The position numbers and the translations under genes were made by a program. This document shows, one piece after another, positions 53,403-61,390 of a stretch of 64,000 nt of DNA. How positions within the stretch are numbered: position 1 is the stretch's first letter; each line of letters opens with the position of its first letter. Origin of the DNA: Micromonospora sp. WMMD882 (GTDB taxonomy: Bacteria; Actinomycetota; Actinomycetes; Mycobacteriales; Micromonosporaceae); contig NZ_CP114903.1 in the NCBI RefSeq assembly GCF_027497255.1, forward strand, positions 124,001-188,000. Direction: 5' to 3'. The notes under the pieces were generated by a model that was not told the origin of the DNA, searched no databases, and was given only the letters and a program-made list of their open reading frames with translations.

Positions 53403-53594
53403 ATGGTGTACGTCCGGCTGAACGCGGAGTGGACCGATCAGGACGGCGTCGTCCACGACGCGGGGGACACGGTGGACGTCGACAACGCCACCCTCGCCGA
53501 GTTGCAGGCGGCGGGGATCGTCACCGACGGCTCGAAGAACGACACGGGCGCCGGCACCACCGAGTGGGTCGGCCCCACCAGCACCAAGCCCTGA
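53403..53594 (+). CDS. Small hypothetical protein, 63 residues
   Basis: A short frame with a good GGGAGA ribosome-binding site and ATG. The product, MVYVRLNAEWTDQDGVVHDA onward, is acidic, with two strands and a DNATLAELQAAGIV helix, then a polar tail (TGAGTTEWVGPTSTKP). It has no signal peptide or membrane segment. It resembles small structural proteins sometimes found in phage heads, but no other phage gene is nearby. It is on the plus strand, divergent from the cyclase gene and convergent with the CRP-like gene. Confidence 0.65.
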   Translation: MVYVRLNAEWTDQDGVVHDAGDTVDVDNATLAELQAAGIVTDGSKNDTGAGTTEWVGPTSTKP

Positions 53595-53756
53595 CACGTC
53601 AGGAGAGCCCTGCCTGACGACAGTGACCCCGCCGGCGTGCCGGGCGACTCGGCGACGACCGGGCCGCCGGCGGGGGCCGTCAGCGCCCGGCCGTGCCCGC
53701 CCGGCGGCGGACGCCGACCCGGCGTACCGGGGCGTCAGCCGCTGACCGCGGGACCG

Positions 53757-54449
53757 TCAGCGGTCGGCCATGCCCGCCCGGCGGCGCAGCGCCGACACGT
53801 CGGTGACCACGATCCGCCGGCCCTCGGTGCGCAGCCAGCCCCGACTGGCGAACGAGCCGATCGCCTGGTTGACGCTCTGCCGGGAACCACCGGCCATCTC
53901 CGCCAACTGCGACTGGTTCAGCTCGATGGTGATCATGGGGGCCTGACTCTCGCCGGCCAACCGGACCAGCGTCTTGGCCACCCGCCCCGGCAGGTCGAGG
54001 AAGACATGGTCGGCGTTCTGCTCGGTCAACCGGCGGATCAGACCGCCCAGCGACCGCATCACCGCGTCCAGGATGCGCGGGTTGGAATGCACCAGCTCCA
54101 TGAAGGCGGGGCGGGACAGCGCCAGGGCGCTGCAGTCCTCGATCGCCTCGGCCGAGGCGGACCGGGTGGAGGCGTCCAGCAGCGAGACCTCGCCGAGCAC
54201 GTCCGGCGGGCGGATCACCGACAGCACGGCCCGCTCGCCGGTGGGCGCGGTGCGGAAGACGGCGACCGCGCCCCGCCGGAGCACGATCAGCGACTCGCCC
54301 GGGTCGTTCTCCACGAAGAGCAACTGCCCCTTGCGGTACGTGCGCGGGACCGCCGCCGCGATGACCCGCTGGCGGACCTCCGGCTCGAGGCCGGCGAACA
54401 TCTCCACTCCCGTGAGCGCGTCACCCGGCTCCGGCAGCCGCATTTCCAC
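53757..54449 (-). CDS. CRP/FNR-family transcriptional regulator
   Basis: 230 residues. The start GTG at 54449 has GGGGAGGGG upstream (an ATG two codons later is also possible). The N-terminal cyclic-nucleotide-binding jelly roll includes YRKGQLLFVENDPGESLIVL and DVLGEVSLLDASTRSASAEA, where GEVSLLD...RSASAEA corresponds to the cAMP phosphate cassette. The C-terminal winged helix carries LNQSQLAEMAGGSRQSVNQA. It lacks the FNR cysteines. The adenylate cyclase gene 500 bp away makes cAMP the likely ligand; binding by this protein is inference. Confidence 0.9.
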   Translation of the reverse strand: MEMRLPEPGDALTGVEMFAGLEPEVRQRVIAAAVPRTYRKGQLLFVENDPGESLIVLRRGAVAVFRTAPTGERAVLSVIRPPDVLGEVSLLDASTRSASAEAIEDCSALALSRPAFMELVHSNPRILDAVMRSLGGLIRRLTEQNADHVFLDLPGRVAKTLVRLAGESQAPMITIELNQSQLAEMAGGSRQSVNQAIGSFASRGWLRTEGRRIVVTDVSALRRRAGMADR

Positions 54450-54831
54450 GGGCGCAACCCCTCCCCGGTCAAGGACCACATCTCGCAGCCGGGTGAACCT
54501 GACAGCCCCCGGTCTGCGAGGTGAACTGACACCGGTTCGGCGTCCGGTAGCGGTACACATCAGATCATGACGTCCCGGTCGCGTGCTGTACACCCCTCAC
54601 GACACTTCCGTGACAATCCTGAGCTGCGGCGGATGCCGTTCCGGGTGCCGAATTCGCCCGCCGTTGTCACTCTCCGTGCTCGATCAGACGTCCGGTGCGA
54701 CCGTTCCTGACGGACCTGGTGTCCGTCGCTCCGGACGGTCGTCGGACCGGGTGTCCGTCGGCCCCCGCCGGACCGGCGTCGGTCGGACCCGCCGGCCGGC
54801 GGGTCCGGGCGATAGGCGAGGATGGTCGCCG
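54450..54831. other. Intergenic region between the CRP-like and exoribonuclease genes
   Basis: 382 bp holding the divergent promoters of both genes. Near 54715-54810 there are several short direct repeats of the GTCGG/GGACCG type. I see no convincing CRP-type dyad and no open frame with a ribosome-binding site. Confidence 0.5.
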
Positions 54832-55329
54832 ATGGTCTACCGCTATTTCTACGACTGTGAGTTCATCGAGGACGGCCGCACCATCGACCTCGTGTCGATC
54901 GGCGTCGTCGACGAGCACGGCCGGGAGTTCTACGCCGTCTCCACCGAGTTCGACGACTCCCGGGCGGTGCCCTGGGTGCGCCGCAACGTGCTCGACAAGC
55001 TGCCGTCGCCCGCCGACCGGGCCTGGCGTTCCCGGGGCCGGATCCGCGACGACCTGCTCGACTTCCTGGTCGAGCCGGTACGCGACCGACCGGACGAGCC
55101 GATCGAGCTGTGGGCCTGGTACGCCGCCTACGACCACGTGGTGCTGGCCCAGCTCTGGGGCTCGATGACCGCGCTGCCCCGGGAGATCCCCCGGTTCACC
55201 AAGGAGCTGCGCCAGCTCTGGGACGACCGGGGCCGCCCGGCGCTGCCCACCGCCGACTCGGCCCGGCACGACGCGCTCGTCGACGCCCGGCACAACCTGG
55301 CCCGCTGGCGGGCCATGACCGGCGGCTGA
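54832..55329 (+). CDS. DEDDh 3'-5' exoribonuclease, ExoRNase AS type
   Basis: 165 residues. The chain opens MVYRYFYDCEFIEDGRTIDL, nearly the same pattern as mycobacterial Rv2179c, which prefers poly(A)-rich RNA. Acidic metal residues: Asp and Glu in DCEFIED, Asp in YAAYDHVVLAQLWG, and HDALVDARHNLARW carries the general-base His and last Asp. It is much shorter than DnaQ and lacks UvrC or polymerase fusions. Start ATG at 54832 with GAGGAT upstream. It stands alone. Confidence 0.92.
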   Translation: MVYRYFYDCEFIEDGRTIDLVSIGVVDEHGREFYAVSTEFDDSRAVPWVRRNVLDKLPSPADRAWRSRGRIRDDLLDFLVEPVRDRPDEPIELWAWYAAYDHVVLAQLWGSMTALPREIPRFTKELRQLWDDRGRPALPTADSARHDALVDARHNLARWRAMTGG

Positions 55330-55709
55330 CGGCCACCCCCGTCCCCGTCCCCGTCCCCGTCCGACGCCCGCTTCCGCCGCCGCCGCGCGTCGCGCCCGGC
55401 GGCGCGGGCGTCACGTCCCACCCGCCCGGTCCTTCCGACGTCGACGCCCGGGGTCTCCGGGCTGCCCCGGGCCGCGCGCCCGTTAGGAGAGCACTCCGCT
55501 CTCCGCTCGGCGTGCCGGCGTCCCCGGCGCGGTCCGCAGCCGCTCCGGCGATTCCTCCGGGGTCGAGGTTTGACCGGTTGCCGCCTGGGCACGGTTGCGG
55601 CGCGAACCGCAGGCGGGAATCCGGGGCGGCCCGGGGCGCGGTCGCGGCGCCGGACCGGGGCGGCCCGATCGCCCGGCCCGGCGTGCCACGAGGAGAGAGG
55701 GTTACCGCC
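55330..55709. other. Intergenic region with a hexanucleotide repeat
   Basis: 380 bp without a supportable gene. Directly after the exoribonuclease stop there are about four to five copies of CCCCGT (about 55335-55361). The right part should carry the promoter for the PNPOx-like gene. Confidence 0.6.
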
Positions 55710-56231
55710 ATGAGCCGTGAGCCGACCACGGAGGCCGACGCCCGGCGCCGGGTCACCGAACTGGTACGTGAGGCGCGGATCTGCATGTTGACCACGATCG
55801 GCGTCGACGGCCGGCAGGTCAGTCGCCCGATGGCCCTGCAGGAGGCCGAGTTCGACGGCGACCTGTGGTTCTTCACCCACGCCGAATCGGCGAAGGTCCG
55901 CCAGATCCGGGTGAACCCGGAGGTCAACGTCGCCTTCAGCGACCAGCGCCGGCACGCCTGGGTCTCGGTCTCCGGCTCGGCCCGGGAGAGCGTCGACCGG
56001 GGGCGGGCCGAGCGACTCTGGCATCCGCTGCTGCGGACCTGGTTCCCGGACGGCCCGGACACCCCGGGGCTGACCCTGCTGCGGGTGCACGCCAGCTCGG
56101 CCCAGTACTGGGACTCGCCGGGCGGCGCCGTGGTCCACCTCGTCGGGCTGGCCCGGGCGGCGGTGACCGGACGGCCGCCGGAGCCCGGCGACAACCGGTC
56201 GGTCAGTTACGAACGGTCGTCCGATGCGTGA
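55710..56231 (+). CDS. Pyridoxamine 5'-phosphate oxidase-fold protein
   Basis: 173 residues; GAGGAGAGAGG precedes the ATG. The split-barrel flavin-binding fold is seen in ARICMLTTIGVDGRQVSRPM, DGDLWFFTHAESAKVRQIRV and PEVNVAFSDQRRHAWVSVSG. It matches the general stress protein 26 (COG3871) subgroup. These bind FMN or F420 and often have oxidoreductase roles; a true PdxH lacks this pattern. It is transcribed toward pfkA with a 154-bp gap. Confidence 0.88.
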   Translation: MSREPTTEADARRRVTELVREARICMLTTIGVDGRQVSRPMALQEAEFDGDLWFFTHAESAKVRQIRVNPEVNVAFSDQRRHAWVSVSGSARESVDRGRAERLWHPLLRTWFPDGPDTPGLTLLRVHASSAQYWDSPGGAVVHLVGLARAAVTGRPPEPGDNRSVSYERSSDA

Positions 56232-56385
56232 ACGCCACCGGGGCACGCTGTCGGGGCGTGGGCCGGGGCGACTACAGTGCGCTCTGACGGCCCGCCCCGG
56301 GCCGGCAACGGCGCCGACGGTCTGATCCGACCCATATCCTGGGGCTTTGTTGGGCTTCCCGAGGCTCCAGGAGGATGAGCAGATC

Positions 56386-57414
56386 ATGCGTATCGGCGTG
56401 CTCACCGGCGGTGGCGACTGCCCCGGTCTCAACGCGGTGATCCGGGCGGTGGTCCGCAAGGGCGTCGCCAGCTACGGCCACGAGTTCGTGGGCTTCCGAG
56501 ACGGTTGGAAGGGCCCGCTGGAGGGCCTGTCCAGGCCGCTGGGCATTGCCGAGGTGCGGGGCATCCTGCCGCGCGGCGGCACCATTCTCGGCTCGTCCCG
56601 CACCAACCCGTTCAAGATCGAGAACGGGGTGGAGAGGATCAAGCAGAACCTCGCCGACCAGGGCGTGGACGCCCTGATCGCGATCGGCGGCGAGGACACC
56701 CTCGGCGTCGCCACCAAGCTGCACGAGCTGGACGTCAAGGTCATCGGCGTGCCGAAGACCATCGACAACGACCTGGGCGCCACCGACTACACCTTCGGCT
56801 TCGACACCGCCGTCAACATCGCCATGGAGGCGATCGACCGGCTGCACACCACCGCGGAGAGCCACCACCGCACCCTGGTCGTCGAGGTCATGGGCCGGCA
56901 CGCCGGCTGGATCGCCCTGCACGCCGGCCTGGCCGGCGGCGCGAACGTGATCCTGCTGCCGGAGCGGCAGTTCGACGTCGAGCAGGTGGCCGGCTACGTC
57001 GAGAAGCGCTTCCAGCACCAGTACGCCCCGATCGTCGTCGTCGCCGAGGGCGCGCAGCCGCTCGACGGCCAGATGGTGCTGCACAACCAGGAGCTGGACG
57101 CGTTCGGCCACGTCCGCCTCGGCGGCATCGGCCAGTGGCTGGCCGAGCAGCTCGAGGCGAAGACCGGCAAGGAGGCCCGCACGGTCGTGCTCGGGCACAT
57201 CCAGCGCGGCGGCACCCCGACCGCGTTCGACCGGGTGCTCGCCACCCGGCTCGGCCTCCAGGCGATCGACGCCGCCCACGAGGGCGACTGGGGCAAGATG
57301 GTCGCCATGCAGAGCACGGACATCGTCCGGGTCCCGCTGGCCGAGGCCACCCGCGAGCTGAAGACCGTGCCCCTGGAGCGCTACACCGAAGCCGAGGTCT
57401 TCTTCGGCAGCTAA
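56386..57414 (+). CDS. pfkA: 6-phosphofructokinase, residues typical of the pyrophosphate-dependent type
   Basis: 342 residues; AGGAGG lies about 12 bases before the ATG. It phosphorylates fructose-6-phosphate to the 1,6-bisphosphate. The core is complete: GVLTGGGDCPGLN, PKTIDNDL with the catalytic Asp, and VEVMGRHAGWIAL. At the phosphoryl-donor site ATP enzymes have GGDGS and Gly124; here the sequence is GGEDT (Asp104) and Lys124 (VPKTIDND), the combination linked to pyrophosphate use, as in Amycolatopsis methanolica. That suggests a reversible PPi-PFK; an ATP-using relative is less likely. Confidence 0.9.
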   Translation: MRIGVLTGGGDCPGLNAVIRAVVRKGVASYGHEFVGFRDGWKGPLEGLSRPLGIAEVRGILPRGGTILGSSRTNPFKIENGVERIKQNLADQGVDALIAIGGEDTLGVATKLHELDVKVIGVPKTIDNDLGATDYTFGFDTAVNIAMEAIDRLHTTAESHHRTLVVEVMGRHAGWIALHAGLAGGANVILLPERQFDVEQVAGYVEKRFQHQYAPIVVVAEGAQPLDGQMVLHNQELDAFGHVRLGGIGQWLAEQLEAKTGKEARTVVLGHIQRGGTPTAFDRVLATRLGLQAIDAAHEGDWGKMVAMQSTDIVRVPLAEATRELKTVPLERYTEAEVFFGS

Positions 57415-57553
57415 CCCCCACCCGGCCCCCCGCCCGCGTCGATCTGGGGATGGTTGTCGTCAGATGATCTCCGATCACGACGATGCTCCCTGGATCGACG
57501 CGGGGTGGGCGTGGCGGGTGGGGAAGGGCGGGGTGAGGGAAGAAGGGGTTGGG

Positions 57554-58372
57554 ATGGGGGATGTGGTGCACACCGTCGCGGTGATCGGGGCCGGCAAGAT
57601 CGGTGAGCTGATGCTCTCCGGGCTGCTGCGGTCGGGTTGGCCGGCACAGCGGCTGCTCGCCACCGCGCGTCGTCAGGCGCGCGCCGAGGAGATCGCCACC
57701 CGGTACGGAGTCCGCGTCGTCGACAACGCCACCGCCGTGCAGGAGGCGGAGGTCCTCGCGATCGCCGTCAAGCCGCAGGACGCCGGGGCGCTGCTGGACG
57801 AGGTCGGCCCGAAGGTGCCCGCCGGCAAGCTGGTCATCTCGCTCTGCGCCGGCCTGCCCACCAGCTTCTTCAGCCGGCGGCTGCCGCCCGGCACCCCGGT
57901 GGTGCGGGTGATGACGAACACTCCGGCCCTGGTCGACCAGGCGATGACGGCGATCTCGGCCGGCGCGCACGCCACCGGGGAGCATCTCGCCCTGGCCGAG
58001 GAGATGTTCACCCCGCTGGGCGCGACGCTCCGGGTGCCCGAGTCACAGCAGGACGCGGTCACCGCGCTCTCCGGCTCCGGTCCGGCGTACTTCTACCTGC
58101 TGGTCGAGGCCATGATCGACGCGGGGATCCTGCTCGGTCTGCCCCGCCAGGTGGCCCACGAGCTGATCGTGCAGACCGCCATCGGGTCGGCGGTGATGCT
58201 GCGGGACTCCGGCGAGCACCCGGTCAAGCTCCGCGAGGCGGTCACGTCGCCCGCCGGTACGACCATCTCCGCCGTACGCGAGTTGGAGAAGCACGGGGTA
58301 CGGGCCGCGCTGCTCGCCGCGCTCGAAGCGGCCCGCGACCGGGCCCGGGAGCTGGCGGCGCAGTCCACTTGA
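57554..58372 (+). CDS. proC: Pyrroline-5-carboxylate reductase
   Basis: 272 residues from the ATG at 57554 with AAGGGG upstream; the longer frame to 57464 is unsupported. It makes L-proline from pyrroline-5-carboxylate with NAD(P)H. The Rossmann motif is VAVIGAGKIGELMLSGLL, with AVKPQDAG at the cofactor site; the C-terminal helical domain has TALSGSGPAYFYLLVEAMID and VTSPAGTTISAVRELEK, the P5CR signature. Length is normal (about 270). Confidence 0.94.
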   Translation: MGDVVHTVAVIGAGKIGELMLSGLLRSGWPAQRLLATARRQARAEEIATRYGVRVVDNATAVQEAEVLAIAVKPQDAGALLDEVGPKVPAGKLVISLCAGLPTSFFSRRLPPGTPVVRVMTNTPALVDQAMTAISAGAHATGEHLALAEEMFTPLGATLRVPESQQDAVTALSGSGPAYFYLLVEAMIDAGILLGLPRQVAHELIVQTAIGSAVMLRDSGEHPVKLREAVTSPAGTTISAVRELEKHGVRAALLAALEAARDRARELAAQST

Positions 58373-58427
58373 CACGTTCCCGTCCACGATGGATCGGGTC
58401 GGCTCGGTTACGGTCCTGAGACATCTA

Positions 58428-58456
58428 TTGACTTAAGTTCCGCGATCGGCAATAAA
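58428..58456 (+). promoter_or_regulatory. Candidate sigma-70-type promoter upstream of the DoxX gene
   Basis: TTGACT (58428-58433) and AATAAA (58451-58456) are separated by 17 bp in a locally AT-rich patch. The spacing fits a housekeeping promoter; the -10 is a poor match. It lies about 160 bp upstream of the DoxX start. Confidence 0.35.
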
Positions 58457-58616
58457 GACCTGAGCGGATTCTTGCGAAGTCAAACTTCCACTCCCGGAGT
58501 ATCGCGTCGTGGCCGGGTACCACGTCGGGGCGCTCACCCGGGCGGGAGGGAGTCTGCAGGCGCCGGGAGAGGCGACGGCGCCGAGACCAGCCACCCACTT
58601 GTGGAAAGGGACGACT

Positions 58617-59054
58617 GTGCCTATCTCCCGTGTCGCCGATCCGGTGCTCAGCCTCTTCCGGATCGTCGTCGGACTGTTGTTCACGCTACGCGGCGTCGCC
58701 TCGGTCTTCGGTGTCCTGGGCGGACACCGGGGCAGTGGCCACGCCGTCGAGTTCGCCGTCTGGCCCACCTGGTGGGCCGCCATGATCCAGCTCGTCGGCG
58801 GCCTGCTGGTCCTGGTCGGCCTCTGGAGCCGGGTCGCCGCCATCGTCTGCTCCGGCTCGATGGCGTACGCCTACTTCGTCGTGCACCAGCCGGAGGCGCT
58901 GCTGCCGGCGCAGAACGGCGGCGAGTTGTCGGCGCTGTTCTGCTGGGCGTTCTTCCTGGTCGCGATCCTCGGACCGGGTAGCTGGGCGCTGGACACCCTG
59001 CTGCGTCAGCGGCGGCAGGGCGTCCCGGCGACCGAGCTGGCCCCGGTGGCCTGA
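58617..59054 (+). CDS. DoxX-family membrane protein
   Basis: 145 residues; the GTG has GGAAAGGGA upstream. Four membrane helices: VLSLFRIVVGLLFTLRGVAS, AAMIQLVGGLLVLVGLWSRV, AAIVCSGSMAYAYFV and ALFCWAFFLVAILGPGSWAL, the DoxX/DUF417-like arrangement with the conserved Arg in the first helix. DoxX proteins serve in redox or thiol protection complexes; this member's role is unknown. Its stop lies within the antisense open frame of the minus-strand zinc-ribbon gene, and the two frames overlap by 369 bp. Confidence 0.9.
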   Translation: MPISRVADPVLSLFRIVVGLLFTLRGVASVFGVLGGHRGSGHAVEFAVWPTWWAAMIQLVGGLLVLVGLWSRVAAIVCSGSMAYAYFVVHQPEALLPAQNGGELSALFCWAFFLVAILGPGSWALDTLLRQRRQGVPATELAPVA

Positions 59055-59816
59055 CCGGCTCCGGTCGGGGTGGCCCTGGCCGGGGTCACCCCGACCGTCC
59101 GCCCCGCCCGCCCGGCTCGCCCCGCCCGCCCGGCTGGGACCGCCCGCCCCGTCCGCCCGGCTGGGACTGGTCGGATGGCTGACGGCTCCGGCGTCGGGCG
59201 CCGGTCGACCGGCCGCCCTGCGGGCCGGTCGCGGCTGGTCGCGTACCGGCTGCTGCTGGTGTGGCCGGCGTTCCACCGCCTTCGCTCCGCAGGCGCCGCA
59301 GAACCAGCTCCGTTGCCAGCGGTTGCGCTCCCGCTGGTAGCGGGCGACGCCCTGCTGCACCCGCTCCAGGTCGGCGTTCTGCTCGGCCCGGAACGCCCGG
59401 AAGCGCCATCCGGCGATCGCCACCAACGCGACAACCGCCACCAGGGCCAGGATGCTGACGTATCCGCCGGTCTCCCCGAGCAGCCCCCCGCACAGCGCCA
59501 GCGCCGTGAGGCCCGCGAGCGTCTTCAGGTACGTCCGGACGGGAAACGAGAGGTCCTGTCGACGCGGCCGGCGCGGCGGCGCCACCCGGCGGGCGAGGCC
59601 GTTGAGGACCATGGTGCCCCGTTCGACCCGCCGGGTGTTCTCGTCCCACACGATGCTGGTCTGTCGCATCGGCGCCGCGTTGCAGCGGGGACACCGTTTG
59701 CCGTTCCGGCCGTCGGCGATGTTGTTGACCACCATGATCGACTCGGCGTTGTACTGGAGGTCGACCTGCTGGCCGCTCTGGTCGAAGACCAGGTCGTGGC
59801 CGTACGGATCGCTCAC
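58686..59816 (-). CDS. Zinc-ribbon membrane protein with Gln/Asn N-terminal motif; C-terminus doubtful
   Basis: The frame is open for 376 codons from a GTG at 59816 that overlaps the previous gene's stop. Residues 1-180 look real: motif VFDQSGQQVDLQYNAES (10-26), CPRC at 42-45, one or two membrane helices at about 95-137, a basic helix, and CGAC at 173-176. From about residue 190 it is low-complexity, and residues after about 254 are purely antisense to the DoxX gene. A neighbouring frame meets a stop at 59086, so the natural stop may have been lost by a small indel. The motif is shared with the product of the adjacent 100-residue gene. Confidence 0.6.
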   Translation of the reverse strand: MSDPYGHDLVFDQSGQQVDLQYNAESIMVVNNIADGRNGKRCPRCNAAPMRQTSIVWDENTRRVERGTMVLNGLARRVAPPRRPRRQDLSFPVRTYLKTLAGLTALALCGGLLGETGGYVSILALVAVVALVAIAGWRFRAFRAEQNADLERVQQGVARYQRERNRWQRSWFCGACGAKAVERRPHQQQPVRDQPRPARRAAGRPAPDAGAVSHPTSPSRADGAGGPSRAGGASRAGGADGRGDPGQGHPDRSRSGHRGQLGRRDALPPLTQQGVQRPATRSEDRDQEERPAEQRRQLAAVLRRQQRLRLVHDEVGVRHRAGADDGGDPAPEADQDQQAADELDHGGPPGGPDGELDGVATAPVSAQDTEDRGDAA

Positions 59817-60115
59817 TGGAAGCCCTGCGCCACGGCGACGATGCCGGTCACGATGGTGGCGACCGGCCCGGCCAACTCCGCTGCCCGGCGCAGCAACGTG
59901 ACCGCCCCGGCCCGGTCACCGCGCGCCGACGCCGTGCGGGCCTCCTCCAGGCAGTGGACCACCGGCGTCAACTCGGCGGCGTCACGCCCGCGGCCGACCT
60001 GCGCGATCAGCTCGTCGATCTGCTTCACCAGGCGCAGGTCGTCCCCGTTGACGTGCACCGTCTCGCCGTTGATCTGGTACTGGACCGTCTGGTGCTGCTG
60101 ATGGAACGTCGCCAC
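59813..60115 (-). CDS. Small protein with Gln/Asn N-terminal motif
   Basis: 100 residues from the GTG at 60115, with TGGAG nearby; the longer frame to 60247 is less likely. Residues 4-20 read FHQQHQTVQYQINGETV and align with residues 11-27 of the next gene product (Phe, three Gln, Val, Asn and Glu identical). The rest is helical: LVKQIDELIAQVGRGRDAAE, then ARTASARGDRAGAVTLLRRA and a hydrophobic C-terminus (GPVATIVTGIVAVAQGF). I do not recognise a family. It is translationally coupled to the zinc-ribbon membrane protein gene by GTGA. Confidence 0.75.
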   Translation of the reverse strand: MATFHQQHQTVQYQINGETVHVNGDDLRLVKQIDELIAQVGRGRDAAELTPVVHCLEEARTASARGDRAGAVTLLRRAAELAGPVATIVTGIVAVAQGFQ

Positions 60116-60268
60116 AACGTCTCCAGAAGGTGATTCGTCCAATAAGGACGGTACTTCTTCGAGGAGAGGAAGGGTATCAACATTCCGCCGCTGCTCCCGC
60201 CCTCGACGAGCGCTTGAGCGCACGCCGTCCGGTCGGAATTCCGCCAACGGGCGGAGGTGCGCCGCCGG

Positions 60269-61111
60269 CTACCCGCGATCCGCCGTCTCCAGTGGCCACT
60301 CCAGCCCCACTGTCCGGGCCTGACCCGTACGGTCGAAGTACGCCTGCAGGTCGCGGCCCTGTTCGGCGTGCCAGCGGACCTGCGCCCGGTGCAGCTCGGC
60401 CACCGGCATCCGGGCGATCCGGGGGTGGCGGGCGGCGATGGACCGGGCCAGGTCGGCGGCGGCGCGCGCGTCGTTGGCCGCCTCGTGGGCGGTGACCAGG
60501 TCCACCTCGTAGTACGGGCAGAGGTCGCCGAGCTGCCGACCGCCGGACCAGTAGCGTTCCACCTCCCGGCGCAGGACGGACGGGTCGACGACGATCGCCT
60601 GGTCCCAGGGGACCGGCGGCAGACCGTGCCGGGCGAGCTCGCTGTGCAGCGCGGTCACGTCGTAGGGGGCGCAGAACGCGACGAGCGGAGCCCCGTCGGC
60701 GATCACCTTCGCCACGGCCGTGCCGATCTCGGCGAGCGCCTCCCGGGCCGGTCGACCGTCGGCCCGGACCATCTCGTCGGTGATGCCGTGCCGGGCGGTG
60801 GCGTCCGGCGGGATCGGCACGCCCGGGTCGATCAGCCAGGTGTCCTGGCGGCCGTCGGCGTAGGTGAGGGCCGCCGACACGATCCGCGTCCGCATCGGCT
60901 GGGGCAGGGTGCCCTCCAGGTCGAAACCGACGAGCGGCAGCTCGTGCCAGCCGCCGTGGCCGCCCCGCGGCGGCGCGATCCGCGCCGGCACACACCCGTC
61001 GTGGTACGTGGTCCAGCGGCCACCGACCCTGATCGCCTGACCGGTGCCGGCCTCGACCCGACTCTGGCACGCGCCACACCGGCCGGGGAACTTGTTGATC
61101 ACCTTGAGCAT
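60269..61111 (-). CDS. DEDDh exonuclease with N-terminal zinc-ribbon-like segment
   Basis: 280 residues. Residues 10-40 have RCGACQSRVEAGTG and YHDGC, three cysteines and a His fit for zinc. The DnaQ-like nuclease follows: Asp64-x-Glu66 in LVGFDLEGTLP, the middle Asp in FCAPYDVTALHSE, and HEAANDARAAADLA with the catalytic His and last Asp. About 50 C-terminal residues (RAQVRWHAEQGRDLQAYFDR) are helical. The start is the ATG at 61111; a longer frame to 61228 is not supported. It probably degrades single-stranded nucleic acid ends. It lies 153 bp upstream of the Gln/Asn-motif pair on the same strand. Confidence 0.87.
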   Translation of the reverse strand: MLKVINKFPGRCGACQSRVEAGTGQAIRVGGRWTTYHDGCVPARIAPPRGGHGGWHELPLVGFDLEGTLPQPMRTRIVSAALTYADGRQDTWLIDPGVPIPPDATARHGITDEMVRADGRPAREALAEIGTAVAKVIADGAPLVAFCAPYDVTALHSELARHGLPPVPWDQAIVVDPSVLRREVERYWSGGRQLGDLCPYYEVDLVTAHEAANDARAAADLARSIAARHPRIARMPVAELHRAQVRWHAEQGRDLQAYFDRTGQARTVGLEWPLETADRG

Positions 61112-61390
61112 CCTTTGAGTGAGGACTGCGGAACGTGGCCAGAATGGACCGTGTCCCTTGTGCCTGATCATGATGACCGGGAGCGAAGCGCCCAGCCGAC
61201 AACCCACCGGTTGTGAAATAGTCCTCAATGGACTGACTGCGGAGACGATCGGCGCAGATCAGGTCGCCTTCAGCGTCGTGGCCGTGAAAGTGGGCGCGTT
61301 CTCCCAGCCGGGGCGCAGGTCCGCCGTGTCCCGGTAGCCCCAGCGGGCGTAGGCGCCGCCACAGTGGGGGGCAGGTGGGGGTGCGCTCGA

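Noticed and set aside
49422-53594. 1390-codon open frame on the plus strand opposite the cyclase gene
   Set aside because: It is the antisense shadow of a gene with clear cyclase, ATPase and zinc motifs; only its last 64 codons, with their own ribosome-binding site, look real.
53403-53594. Prophage remnant suggested by the 63-aa protein
   Set aside because: No other phage gene, att repeat or composition change nearby.
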